Below, piece after piece: positions 38,085 through 51,744 of a DNA stretch of 64,000 nucleotides. A program made the translations under genes and the position numbers. The DNA comes from Eriocheir sinensis. Lineage: Eukaryota; Arthropoda; Malacostraca; Decapoda; Varunidae. Within the stretch, counting starts at the first letter, position 1, and the number at the start of each line of letters is the position of its first letter. The stretch spans positions 3,173,594 to 3,237,593 of the forward strand of contig NC_066529.1 of the NCBI RefSeq assembly GCF_024679095.1. The letters are read 5' to 3'. The notes under the pieces were generated by a model that saw only the letters and a list, made by a program, of their open reading frames with translations, made no database searches and had not been told where the DNA came from.

Positions 38085-38610
38085 ACCACTTTACTATATG
38101 CAGCTCTTGAATTCGCTTTAAAAATGGGTTCTAACTCACGAAACCCTTTCCAAAACAGTCTGACATTGCCTCACAGACTGGCTGTACTCTTCCATAAGGT
38201 CGTTTAGAATCCCTTACAAAGTTGGCAGGTTGGAAGCAGAAACACGAATCCCACTGAAAGCTCTGTACTCGTAATTCTGAATATCCAAACTCAATTCTAA
38301 AACTACCTCCACTCCACCACTTTACTTCATCTAGCTCTTGAATTCTTTATAAAACTGGGTTACAACTCACAAAACCCCTTTCAAAACTGCCCACTATAGC
38401 TTTAAAGACTGGTTTCATTCTTTTATATAGACGTTTAGAATTTATCACAAAATTGGCAAGTTGGGAGCAGAAACGAATCCCACTAAAAGCCCTGAAATCG
38501 TGACTATGAATATCCAAACCCTTCTAAAACCATCTTGACATCATAAAAGGGCATCGTAAGTCTGAATATCCAACTCCCTTCTAAAACCATCTTGACATCA
38601 CACGAAAGGG
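38085..38610. repeat. 231-bp tandem duplication plus a 60-bp duplication
   Basis: CTCTTGAATTC begins copies at 38104 and 38335. Shared blocks include CTAACTCACGAAACCC-like and GGCAGGTTGG-like. TCTAAAACCATCTTGACATC then repeats at about 38523 and 38582. Confidence 0.85.
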
Positions 38611-39020
38611 GATGGTCAGGTGCTGGATATAATAGTAATAGCCGCGGATAATTGTCTGTCAAGAGAACTCTGACACTTGCGTCGAATATTAAGAGAAGTA
38701 GTACATTAGTCCGCCGTCGAGCCGTCAGATGGCGCAACGATCGGCCGCTTGTACACTGTATTGATTCCAAGTGCTTCTATGAACTCCACATATTGATAGC
38801 GAATGACTGCCGGCCGCTGTGTTTGTCTTCATATTCCGCCTGTGTACAAGTCCCAATGCCTGTTCGTCTGTTTGTTTCCACCTTCCAACATACCTAAACA
38901 TCCACCGTCTCATACCTGCCCTTCCGTACTACCCCTTCCGTCCCACATGCGCTCACTCGTACACCTGCCCGGGGTCGATAAACTATTTCTGCCTTCATGA
39001 TCGACTTGTGTGAGAATTTA
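38611..39020. other. Unique mixed-composition stretch, no supported gene
   Basis: Not low-complexity. An open frame on the plus strand around 38652-38897 lacks an ATG start, splice evidence or recognisable domain. Confidence 0.4.
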
Positions 39021-39027
39021 CAACAGG

Positions 39028-40450
39028 TGGGCTTCGTGTTTTGGTGGTGGTGGTGGTGGTGGTGGGATGTGGCGGGTGAGGTGAGGGAGGTGAAAAGATG
39101 AAAGAAAGAGAGCAAGATAAAGAAAAACGGAAGGAAGTATATAGAAAAACAAAAAAAAAGAACAGTTACAGCATAAACCAATGGAGTAAAGAAGAGAAAA
39201 AAACAATATTAAAGTACTAAAAAAAGGAAAAAAAAGACGAATGCAAAAAAGAAAATACAAAACCGTTACCAACTAAAAATACCCAGCCAGTGAGTAAGCA
39301 AACCATAACAACCAGTGAGGAAGGAGCAAGCATAAGCGGATGACGCGGGACTGGCAACGACTGATAACCTTATTGAGCACTGTGCACCTATTGACAGACT
39401 TGAACAATATCACGTGACGAATTGGAGACGCATACCTGTAATGGCTGGCAGGTGAAGCGGCGGAGAAGGAGGAAGAGGAGGAGGAGGAGGACGAGGACGA
39501 CGACAAGAAGGACGAGGAGAGGAGGAAAGGAAAAGCAGGAAGAGGATAGGAGATGAGGAGGGAGGAGGAGGAATGGAAGAGAGAAGTAAATAATGAAGGC
39601 TTAGTAAGAGGGAAGCTTGAATATAAAGGGAGGACGGGTAAAGAGAGTAAATGGATGCGGGACTCAGAGAAAGGAAAACAGAGAAAAACGGGACAGAAGG
39701 CAGAGAGAGAGAGGAAACAGAGAAAGGAAAAAGGAAAACAGACAGAAAGCAGAGAAAGAGAGAGAGGCAGAGATAGGAAAAGAGTAAAAAGGGGCAGAAA
39801 GCAGAGAGGGAGAGAGAGGAATCCAACTTAGTTTTACGAGAATGATGAAAAATGAATGTTAGGGAAAACTATTGCAGAGGGAAATGGAGGGAAATGTAAT
39901 TGAAAGGTGGAATGAGAAAGAGAAAAGTGTGACTAGAGATTTACAGCCAAACGAACGCAAGGATAGGGAAGGAAAGGGATGGGAGAGGGAAGGATTGAAA
40001 TCAAACCGTAGGAAAGGAAAGTGATGGGAAGGAAAGGAGAGGGAAGGGAAGGGAAGGGAAGGAAAGGGAAGGAAATTTAAAGAGAAGGAAGGGAAGGAAA
40101 GGAAAGGAAAGGATGGAAATGAAAACGCAGGAAAGGAAATTGAAGTAAAGGAAAGTAAATGGAAGGGCAGGAAAGGGAAGGAAATGAAAGGAAAGAAGGG
40201 GAAGAGAAGGAGAGGAAAGGAAATGAATGAAAATGAAAGGAAAGAAAGGAAAGGCGAGGGAAGGCAAAGAACGAGAAGACAGAAAAAGGGAAGAAAAAGA
40301 AATGGGCAAAAATGTGAGTAAAGGAAAAGGAAGGAAAAGGAAGAACAAGGAAGGGAACAGAAGGAAACTGAAAGAAAGTGAAAGGAAAGGGTAAGGAAGA
40401 ACAAGGAAGGGAAAGAAGGAAACAGAAGGGAAGGGAAGTGAACGAAAGAG
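39028..40450. repeat. (GGT)n then A/G-rich domain with GGAAGG repeats
   Basis: (GGT)n 39040-39066. Unique AT-rich 39080-39410. (GGA/GAC)n 39463-39530. GGGAAGGAAA-type degenerate repeat 39950-40440. Confidence 0.85.
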
Positions 40451-40510
40451 AGGGGAAGGTTAGGGATCTTTGTTTAACCTGTCCCCTTTGTCCATAGATA
40501 GGAAGTAATG

Positions 40511-40861
40511 GAGACCTCTTCAGACACTCCCCTCTTTACCCTCTACCCTATCATCAACCATGCCTCCTCTCTGGACACTCCCCTCTACACCTTCTTCCCT
40601 ATCATCATCCATCCCCCCTCTCAATATACTACGCTCAACACACTCTTCCCTATCATCAACCATGCCTCCTCTCTGGACGCTGCCCTCTACACCTTCTTCC
40701 CTATCATCATCCATCCCCCCTCTCAATATACTACGCTCAACACACTCTTCCCTATCATCAACCATGCCTCCTCTCTGGACGCTGCCCTCTACACCCTCTT
40801 CCTTATTGTCGACTTTTGCCTCATCACTATCCTCTTCCTTACCTCCCTCCTGCCTACCCAT
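40511..40861. repeat. 102-bp tandem array made of two 51-bp half-units
   Basis: ACCATGCCTCCTCTCTGGAC recurs at 40557, 40659 and 40761, exactly 102 bp apart. Each unit has two related 51-bp halves sharing CTTCCCTATCATCA. Both lengths are multiples of 3. A minus-strand ATG frame of 113 codons (40861-40520) encodes a repeat of DDREEGVEGSVQRGGM type, and plus frames are also open. Coding is unproven. Confidence 0.9.
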
Positions 40862-41400
40862 CTTCTAATCTTCTACTCCTTCACATTTTCCTTCCTTATA
40901 TCTGTCGCTCCAACTTTATCACTTATCTATCTTTTCTCCCCTTTCTCCTTCACTTCACTTTCTTACCTTTCTTCTTCCTTCACATTCTCTTCTTTCCGTC
41001 CATCGTTTCATCTTTATCCCTTCTCTCTCTTCTTTCTTTCTTCCCCTTTCCCTTCTCCTCCATCTTTTTACTTCCCTTTTGTCAAACCATCTCTCACTCC
41101 ATCCCATCTTTCCTTCCACCATTGCAACTTAATCCCTTCTCTCTTTTCTTCTCTCTTCCTCCTCAACTTCATCTCCACCTCCATACCTCCCTTCTGCCTT
41201 CACAGTTCCCCTTTTCCATCCATCTTTCTACTTTTTGTCTCTTCCCTCTCTTCTGTTTTCCTTTCCCCGTTCCTTACACTGCTTAACATTGCATCAGCGT
41301 AGATCTCTTCTCAAGCTCTTTCCCTCTTCCCTCTCTGCCACGAGTCTTCTACCTCTAATACTTTCTTTCCCTCAATAGCACGACTCTCCCGCCCCTTATA
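40862..41400. repeat. Polypyrimidine sequence
   Basis: C/T-rich with no purine-rich interruptions longer than a few bases. No gene is seen. Confidence 0.8.
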
Positions 41401-41525
41401 CTTTTGCTTAGTTCTCCCTTCCTCCCCTGCCTATCAGTCTTACCGCCGGCCCCTTCTTTCCCCTCTCCTTTATCCCCCATTTCGCAGACACAAAGGAAAG
41501 GGGTGACGGAAGGAAATATAAAGGT

Positions 41526-41827
<302 letters not shown>

Positions 41828-41869
41828 CAGTGCCTTGAGAATTATTAAATGAACGATGCAGAGAGCGAC

Positions 41870-42286
41870 CGATGGAGAGAGGAATGGACGAAGGGAGTGA
41901 GAGAGGGAGAGAGAGAGCGAGGGAGGGAGGGAGGGAGAGATGGAGGGAAGGAAGAAGGGAAAGAGAGAAGGAAGGAGCAATAGAAAGGGAGAGGGAAAGG
42001 GAGAGAGGAAAGGAAGCGATACAATGAGATGGAAAAAAATAAGAGAAAGGGGAAAGAGAGAGAAGGGGAGAGAGAGAAGGGGAGAGAGAGAAGGGGAGAG
42101 AGAAAAAGTAAAACACAGGGAATGGCGGAAAATAGGAATGAACGAAGAGGGGAGAAGGACAGCAGATAGAGATACGGAGAGGGAGAGAGAGAGAGGAGCG
42201 GGATAATGACTGGAAGGGGAAAGAAGGCGAAGGGAATGAAGGAAAGAGAATGGCGAGAGGGAAGAATAAAATTGGAATGCATACAG

Positions 42287-42352
<66 letters not shown>

Positions 42353-42470
42353 CCCCCACCCCCACCCAGACATATACACACATCTCTCCCCCCACCCACC
42401 CACACGCACACACGCACCCCCCTCCACACACATACACACATCCCCACCACACACACAAACATACACACAC
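41870..42470. repeat. Polypurine tract and (CA)n
   Basis: GGGAGAGA-rich 41870-42230. (CA)n 42292-42348 decaying into CACCC-rich sequence to 42470. Confidence 0.93.
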
Positions 42471-42589
42471 TCTATACAGCCTTCCACTTCATACAGAAAG
42501 AGCAAGGAAAGCTCACACAAAGACCACAAAGACGCTTATGCCGTTCCAATCAGCCATCGACTCCAGGTTAATGAGACTCCGGTGACGCA

Positions 42590-43470
42590 AAAACAGATTA
42601 AGAAACAGAGTAAACAAGCAAGTAAACAAGCAAGTAAACAAACAGGCCAGCGCTAAATTAACAAACAAAGGCAGAGCTGCAATATCTAAAACGGTATTAC
42701 GAAACCAAACAACATATGCAGTAATAGGTTTTTTCTTTTTTTTTAATCTAGTGTTTGTTAGTAAATGTTGACTCTAGAGCTAATGTGGTCAATAACAGCA
42801 TAATAGCCAGGTTAATGATGACAGTAGCAATTGTGATGAGCATGGTGATGATGATGATGATAAATAGTGACGATGATGGTGATAATGACGATGATGAATG
42901 TGATAGAAGTGGCGCTAACATAGTGGAGAAGGTGAAACAGATGAATGAGTAGTTAAAACATGTTATGAAAATGAACAAAAAGAAATGTTATCGATTACTT
43001 AAGAAGACAAGACCGTACGTATAAAAGGATGATACGGAGATAGTAAGTATAGAAGAAAGAAAAAGAAGATAATATTAGAGAGAAAAATGTGGAGAGAGAG
43101 GAAGAATAAAACAGGAAAATATTAGTCAAAAAACATATAAATAATAGAAAACAAGAAATCAAGGAGAGAAAAAGCTTGAAAAACAAACCTAAAATCATAA
43201 AAATATATACAACTCGAAAAATAAACTAATTATGGAATGTCACTAAAAAATTCATGTACAAAAACGAGCTGAATTACCTAAAGACACAACATAAAATAAT
43301 CGTGCAGGAAAAAAGTTTAATTGTCATACATCACGTAGAGAGGAGAGTGAATAATAATGACAAATGTAGCCACTTGATTCTTCACGTTTAATTACCTTAG
43401 TGAATAATTAAGGAGTGATATTTGACGGTAATGAGCATGAAGTAGGACCTCCCCCTATGTCTTTTTTTTC
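42590..43470. other. AT-rich sequence with (CAAGTAAA) and (GAT)n, no gene seen
   Basis: Short AAACAAGCAAGT repeats near 42612-42645. GAT-rich 42840-42900. The rest is AT-rich. Confidence 0.65.
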
Positions 43471-43484
43471 TTAATTTCTTTCTT

Positions 43485-43790
<306 letters not shown>

Positions 43791-43839
43791 GAATGTGACT
43801 TTTAAAAATCTAAATAAAGAAAGTATTTATTTCTCAGAA

Positions 43840-44600
43840 GGAATAGCGAAGTGGATGACGATGTATATAATAATGAGGTAGACGAGGAGGAGAAGAACTA
43901 GGAGGAAGAGAAGAAGGAATAGGAAGAATAGGAGGAGAAGGAGAAGAGAACGGAAGAAGTACGATAGCGATGATGGAGTTATGAAAAAAAAATAAGTAAA
44001 CAGACATAACTAAGAAAGCAAGAAAGATAATTGAACGAGAGACATTGAAAGAGAGATAGAAGAAAATCAACAGTAGATGATGATGTATTTAATGACGACG
44101 ATCCGATGATGGAGTTAATGAGGAAAAGAAAAGAAAGGGAGAAGGAAAAAAGATGGCAAAAACACGACTAAGAATGCGTGAAAGAGATGATGATTGAGAG
44201 AAAGAAATAGAGGAAGAGAGATAAAAGAAAATAAGCAAGCAGAGAATAATAAAAGAAGGATATATGATAGCAAAAACACAACTGAGAAAGAAGAAATAAA
44301 TAAGATGGAAAGCATAAATAAGAAAGAAGAAATAAATAAGAAAAAGCGACAACTAATAAAGCGAGAAAAAAACTTATAATTGAAAGAAAGAAATAAGGGA
44401 AAAGAGATAAAAGAAGATAAATAAAAAAAGAAAGAAGGAAAGAAAAAAAAGATAAAGAAAACACAACTAAGAAAAGGAGAAATATATAATGACGAAGAAA
44501 ACGAAACATATTATAAGAGAGACAAAAGAAAATAAATAAACCAAGAAATAAAGAATGAAAAACCGATGTATTGAAAGACAGAAAAAAAAGGTGACGAGGA
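43840..44600. other. A/G-rich sequence, no gene seen
   Basis: AAAGAAATAAG/GAAAGAGAT-type degenerate purine sequence, possibly an old decayed array. Confidence 0.6.
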
Positions 44601-44630
44601 TCCGAGGCACGCTTGGGGGAATACCTGAGG

Positions 44631-44681
44631 TCACCTGTGCATCACCTGTGTAACATCGGCACGCCAGGTGATTGCAGGTGA
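44631..44681. promoter_or_regulatory. Palindromic cluster of four CACCTG/CAGGTG E-boxes
   Basis: CACCTG lies at 44632-44637 and 44643-44648, and CAGGTG at 44665-44670 and 44675-44680. The arms TCACCTGTGCATCACCTG and CAGGTGATTGCAGGTGA are near-perfect inverted complements around a 16-base centre. CAGGTG is the class of E-box bound by Snail/ZEB-type and some bHLH factors. Function is inferred. Confidence 0.4.
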
Positions 44682-44733
44682 GACCGCTCCCACGCTCTGC
44701 CCCCATTCTGAACGCCCGCGAGTCCCTTCCTTT

Positions 44734-44735
<2 letters not shown>

Positions 44736-44783
<48 letters not shown>

Positions 44784-45370
44784 TTCCTCCGCTTTTCTTT
44801 TCTTCCAGTTTTCTCTATCTTGCGCTTCTGTTTTTTTTCTTAATATCGTAGAAATCTTCCTTTTTCTTGCTTGTTTTTAGTTTTCTTTTTTTTTGTCATT
44901 ACTTCTTTTTTGTATTCTTTTTCTTGTTTTCGTGTTTTTTCCCTCAGTTTATTTTTTCTTCTTTTTCCTCATTTATCTTCTTTTTTTCCTTTTTCCCTCT
45001 TCTTTTTCCTTTCTTTTTCCTTCTTTTTTTCTTTTTCTTCTTGTTCTCCTCCTCCTCTTCCTCTTCCTCTTCCTCCTCCTCCTCATATCCTTCTCTCTCT
45101 GCCCCCTCTTCCACATCGTATTTCTTTCTCCTCTTTCTTATGCCTTAAAAAATCCATTCAAGATTCCCCTGCTTTTTCCTTAACTTTTTCTAATCTTTCT
45201 GTTCCTTAATACCTAATATATGCTCTCTGTTTTTTTCTCGTTTTCTTTTTTTCCTTTCACGTGTGCTCTTCTCAGCTAATTTTCACATTTTTATTAACTT
45301 TATTTTTCCAGTCCCTGTTTCGTCCTTCTTCTCTCTTTCCCTCTCCATATTTCGACTGCATATTTATTTT
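44736..45370. repeat. (CT)n followed by T/C-rich tract
   Basis: (CT)n 44737-44780, then TTTTTCCTTC-rich sequence with (CCT)n at 45050-45085. Confidence 0.9.
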
Positions 45371-45486
45371 GCTGCAACATGACACTGCACTTACATCATG
45401 CTCATACTGAAGAAAAAAGTGTGTGTTTGTATGTGTCTCTGTGTTTATGTGTGAGTGTGTTTGTCTGTCCTACCTGCTTAAATGAC

Positions 45487-45630
45487 CTTTTTTTTTTACA
45501 ACGAAGGACACGGCTCAAGGGCAAAAAAAAAACAATAATAAAAAAGCCCACTAATCGCTGCTCCCATAAAAGAATCAGAAGAGGTGGCCAAAAGCAAGGT
45601 CAGATTCGTGAGGAGAGGTGTCCTGATAAT
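45487..45630 (+). mobile_element. Dispersed A/T-rich repeat, copy 4
   Basis: Poly(T)ACAACGAAGGACACGGCTCA, AGGGCA, A-rich spacer, GCCCACTAATCGCTGCTCCC, GAATCAGAAGAGGTGGCC, then GAGAGGTGTCCTGATA. This is the most complete copy in the window. Confidence 0.78.
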
Positions 45631-45634
45631 GACC

Positions 45635-45735
45635 TTTTTTTTTTTTTTTTACAACAAAGGACACGGCTCAAGGGCAACAAAAAGAGTACAAAAAAAACCC
45701 GCTACTCGCCGCTCCCACAAAAGTAAAGAGTAACC
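45635..45735 (+). mobile_element. Dispersed A/T-rich repeat, copy 5
   Basis: Directly follows copy 4 in the same orientation. Both are preceded by AATGACC before the poly(T). It has CCCGCTACTCGCCGCTCCCA and a truncated tail. Confidence 0.78.
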
Positions 45736-45936
45736 AAAAGACTGCTTGTTTATTCGTCTGTCTGCATGCATGTCTGTCTCTATGTCTGTCTGTTTGTCTG
45801 GGAGAGCGAGGGAATGTTTACCTTAGTTTTCATGTACTCACTGGAATTTTCCAGAACCGTGTGAGTGAGCATTCGTGTCCGTGAAGCAAAGTCTGTGTAC
45901 ACACGAATATTTGTGACACGCATACCACACATTCAC

Positions 45937-45970
45937 ACTCACACTCACACACACACACACACACACACAT
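45937..45970. repeat. (CA)n microsatellite
   Basis: CACTCACACTCACA grading into pure CA. Confidence 0.93.
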
Positions 45971-46159
45971 CACCATTGCGCACTACATCATTTATACCGT
46001 GAAAGCAGTTGCAATAATCACCATCACTATCATCATCTTTGTCACCATTATCGTCGCCGACACTATCATATTTCATCTCTTCTGCAACACGACAACAACG
46101 ACAGCCGGAGGAGGGAGGGAGGAAGGAAGGTGACGTAAGAGATATTGCAACATGAACTC

Positions 46160-46500
46160 TGCCTCCTGTTCCTCTTCTTCTTCTTCTTCTTCTTCCTCCT
46201 CCTTTTTCTTCTCCTTCCTTTCTTCCTTCTTCTCGTTCTCTTCCTAGTGCTTCTTGCTTTTCTTCTCATTTTTCTATTCTTACTATCTCTCCTCGTCCTC
46301 CTTTCTTTCTTCCTCCTTCTCTTTCTCTCCCTATTGCTTATTGCTTTTCTTCTCATTCTTCTATTCTTCCTATTTCTCCTCTCCTCCTCTTTCTCCTTCT
46401 CTTCCTCTTTCTCTTCCTCCTCCTTACTAACTTTTTGTCCTCCACCATAACCTCTCTTGACCCTCTTCTCCTCCTCCGCCTCTTCCATCGGTTTCTCACG
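46160..46500. repeat. (TTC)n-rich polypyrimidine tract
   Basis: (TTC)n 46173-46195. CTTTTCTTCTCATT(T/C)TTCTA recurs near 46256 and 46344, suggesting a duplication of about 88 bp. Confidence 0.85.
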
Positions 46501-47035
46501 CATAAAACTATAAATCCTGGATAGTATTTCAGTCAGTAAGTCTTTTTTTTAGAGGGGGAATGCGCTATTTCATTCTTCCCTCATTTGTCTTTTCTCTCTA
46601 CAAACCACAAGTCCTTTTTTCTTTCACCGATCGCTTGTTTCTTTCCTCCTCTCAAATTGCGTCTATTACTTTTCTCTACCTGGCATTACCTCTCCCTTTA
46701 CCTCACTTTGGCCCTTTCCTTCACCTTTCAGCTGCTGTAATGGCACGGACAGGCGCTATATAGTGATCGTTCATCTCAATAACTCGCAAGAATAATGTAT
46801 TGATCCCCGTCTTGCCGGAGACATTGGCTCAGGACGTGATGGATCGCCGAACATTCAACGGCAAACAGTCTTATCTAAGGCGTCTTTTGGGAGGAGAATA
46901 CAGTCATTGAGTACCTGGGCGTGAATCGACATTCTATCATATTTTTGGAACAGGATGTCTGCCTCGGCTGGAATGTTTCATGGCAGCGGTTATGTTGCTA
47001 TTGTTGGTTGTGGTGGTGGTAACGGTAGTGGTGGT
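46501..47035. other. Mixed unique sequence, no gene seen
   Basis: 46740-46970 is the least repetitive part. Short open frames lack starts and splice sites. (GGT)n occurs near 47000-47035. Confidence 0.5.
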
Positions 47036-48942
<1,907 letters not shown>

Positions 48943-48973
<31 letters not shown>

Positions 48974-49030
48974 ACACACACACACACACACAGTATCATG
49001 CGTATTTGGTAGGGAGTAACCTTGATAATG

Positions 49031-49103
<73 letters not shown>

Positions 49104-49135
49104 ACACAAACAAACAAACAAACACACACACACAC
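48943..49135. repeat. Duplicated (CA)n blocks
   Basis: (CA)n 48943-48991 and 49036-49130, each followed by GCGTATTTGGTAGGGAGTAA-like or GCATATTTGGTAGATAGTAA-like sequence with ACCTTGA. The microsatellite and its flank were duplicated together. Confidence 0.92.
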
Positions 49136-49344
49136 GCATATTTGGTAGATAGTAACCTTGAACTTGAAGTGATCTTGGATTGGGAAATTTTACTTGAGCT
49201 TAATTTTAAGTAAGACTGGTTTCAAATCTCAACAGGTGTGATATGAAGGTGAGGATTGTACCCGAAGTAATTGTGACAGATTTTTTTTATAACACAGGAA
49301 GTGGGGCTCCTGACGAACGCGGGGATGGTGCCGATGATGGTGAT

Positions 49345-49412
49345 GGGCATAGTGGTGGTGGTGGTGGTGGTGGCTGTGGTGATGGTGGTGATGTTGGTGG
49401 TGATGGTCGGTT
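49345..49412. repeat. (GGT/GAT)n
   Basis: Interrupted GGT triplets. Confidence 0.9.
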
Positions 49413-49419
49413 ACAGAAT

Positions 49420-50260
49420 AAAAACAAGCAAACTACACGAGTTCTTCACAACTATAGACTAAGAATAACAAGAAATACATTTAGATATCCTCATAATACA
49501 GAAAATAAGACGTGAATATCAAGTAATGTTTTCTAGTAAAAAAAAGCGAGAGTTAGAAAAAAAAAACTAAAGAAAAAGAAGGAAATGAGGAGGACTTTTC
49601 ACGCTCTTTGACAGGAAACATTTAGCAAAACTTTTCTCGTCAGCAAAAGGATCAAAAGACACGAATTTCACTCACTAGTCTCGGGCGATTGAAAAGGATC
49701 AACAAGCGTGGGCTCACTGATGTACGAGTATATAGAACCCACGTTTGATCTTTTCTCTACAAAGCTTGAGCTCGACTCCACCCATTGGTCGTGCGATGCT
49801 TTGAGGCTCCGCTGCTGATGTGACGGTGCGTAACATTGCAACATGAATCTTTTAAGTCAACAATACACAGTCAATTTTAGTTCTTGTGTATCTGTACCAC
49901 ATGAGGCAGCATATTGGTCATCACAATTTCAGAACCATTGATCGGAAAGCCCCCAATGATTTTACAGCTCTGTGGTCTTATAGCGCCGAAAATATCTAAG
50001 TGTATGATCTATTGCAGCGATGCACTCGGCGTTGTAATGGATGTGGACAATGTGGGTCACGGGAATCGATGCATACTAACTATTGATCTGCATTAAAAAA
50101 GTATAATATATTTTCAGTAAAGCATAAGAAAAAAACCTAATTATTTTTCACGTGGATAATGCCCCCATTGGTATTGAGAAAAAGTAATTATGTTATATTA
50201 GCAATGATAAATGGAAAATTAATCGTATATATACTATTTATGTTAAACGTATTGCAAATG
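49420..50260. other. Unique AT-rich stretch with one imperfect hairpin; no supported gene
   Basis: An imperfect inverted repeat at 49691-49757 (AAAAGGATCAACAAGCGTGG against CCCACGTTTGATCTTTT, loop about 25 bases) is the only structure. Frames around 49880-50096 are open for up to 60 codons but start without ATG and show no known domain. Confidence 0.45.
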
Positions 50261-50264
50261 AGGA

Positions 50265-50399
<135 letters not shown>

Positions 50400-50689
50400 A
50401 ACAACATTTCAACACTTCGTTCCTAAGGTCACGAGTCTTACATTCTCTCTCGTCTCACTTGAACAAAAAGCGACACCGGCTTAGCATGTGACATTCTGCA
50501 ACACTGCGCCCACTCGCCTCCACTCCAGCCGCTCACAAACGCTTACACCCTCCGGCAAGAGTTCCTCCACCCACTGATACTTCACCCCAGCGGCAGGAGA
50601 AGCAGTATAAGCAACAGCAGGATAAACAGAGGCACCAGAAGCAACAGCTGTCTTAGAAGCATTCAGCTGCAGGGCACGTGAAGTCTTTG

Positions 50690-51653
50690 AAGGAATTTAC
50701 GACAGTGAAGAAGATAAAAGAAAATGTTAGTGAAGAAGAAAAGAAACAACATCAGGAGGTAAAACAACAGGAAAACATCAGGAAAAGCATGAAGAAGTAG
50801 AAGAGGTTACAGAGCAAGAGTAAGCAAGTGGAAAAGGAATGAAAAAGAGAAAAGAAGAGGAAAGAAATAAGAAAGTAAAAAAGGGGTCTGAAAAGAGAAA
50901 AAAAACGAAACAAATATGAAAGTGAAAATAGAAGAGACTGAGAGAGAGTTATGAAGACGAAGCGAACAAGAAAGTGAAAAAGAAGAGACTGAAAAGAGAA
51001 AAGAAAACGAAACAAATATGAAAGTGAAGACAGAAGAGAGAAAGGAGGAAAAGAAGACGAAACAAATAAGCAAGTGGAAAAAAGAAGAGAATGAAAAAGA
51101 GAAGAGAAAACGAGACCAAATCCAGTACTCACCCCTGAAAAAGAAGAGACTGAGAAAGTGAAGAAAGAAGAGAGAAAGGAGGAAAAGAAGACGAAACAAA
51201 TAAGCAAGTGGAAAAAAGAAGAGAATGAAACAGAGAAGAGAAAACGAGACTAAATCCAGTACTCACCCCTGAAAAAGAGACTGAGAAAGTGAAGACAGAA
51301 GAGAGAAAGGAGGAAAAGAAGACGAACCAAATAAGCAAGTGGAAAAAAAAGAGAATGAAAAAGAGAAGAGAAAACGAGACCAAATCCAGAACTCACCCCT
51401 GAAAAAGAGACTGAGAAAGTGAAGAAAGAAGAGAGAAAAGGAGGAAAAGAAGACGAAACAAATAAGCAAGTGGAAAAAAGAAGAGAATGAAAAAGAGAAG
51501 AGAAAACGAGACCAAATCCAGAACTCACCCCTGAAAAAGAGACTGAGAAAGTGAAGAAAGAAGAGAGAAAGGGGGAAAAGAAGACGAAACAAATAAGCAA
51601 GTGGAAAAAAGAAGAGAATGAAAAAGAGAAGAGAAAACGAGACTAAATCCAGC
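50690..51653. repeat. A/G-rich domain containing a 131-bp array with copies of the exon 1 donor
   Basis: ACTCACCCC occurs at 51127, 51261, 51391 and 51523 and at the true exon 1 boundary at 51654, spaced 134, 130, 132 and 131 bp. On the minus strand each copy reads CTCTTTTTCAG, GG, GTGAGT, then A and CTGGATTT. The real boundary reads CCAAGG, G, GTGAGT, GCTGGATTT. Upstream (50690-51040) are older diverged GAGACTGA/AAACGAAACAAATA units. Confidence 0.93.
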
Positions 51654-51659
51654 ACTCAC

Positions 51660-51716
51660 CCCTTGGTTAGGATTTCCATCAGTGCTGACTCCGCAACCCA
51701 TGTTCAGCAACGCATC
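51660..51716 (-). CDS. Coding exon 1 (start codon) of an N-myristoylated coiled-coil protein gene
   Basis: This is the first coding exon of a minus-strand split gene. The exon follows a CT-rich tract ending in CAG at 51717 and ends in GGG before a GTGAGT donor (51659-51654). The ATG at 51701-51699 sits in a good context (AAC before it, G after it) and opens MGCGVSTDGNPNQG. Gly2 with Ser6 fits the N-myristoyltransferase recognition pattern, and Cys3 is a typical palmitoylation position, so the product probably anchors to membranes. The 15 bases before the ATG are also open (DALLN), so an upstream coding exon cannot be excluded. The acceptor implies at least one 5' UTR exon beyond it. The exon leaves in phase 0, matching exon 2. 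Tandem arrays of about 130 bp flank it on both sides. The family is not recognised. Confidence 0.7.
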
Positions 51717-51744
51717 CTGCCGAGTGAGAGAGAGAGAGAAAGTT

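Noticed and set aside
38652..38897. 81-codon frame of normal complexity
   Set aside because: It starts at TTG with no splice sites or recognisable domain; length is compatible with chance.
39425..39450. Possible recursive splice site (CATTACAG followed by GTATGC, minus strand)
   Set aside because: The pyrimidine tract is poor and broken by purines; weaker than the sites reported.
46800..46950. Short open frames that looked like a retroelement remnant
   Set aside because: Stops occur within 45 codons in every frame and no catalytic motif is visible.
49914..50096. 60-codon frame of normal complexity
   Set aside because: TTG start, no splice support, no known motif.
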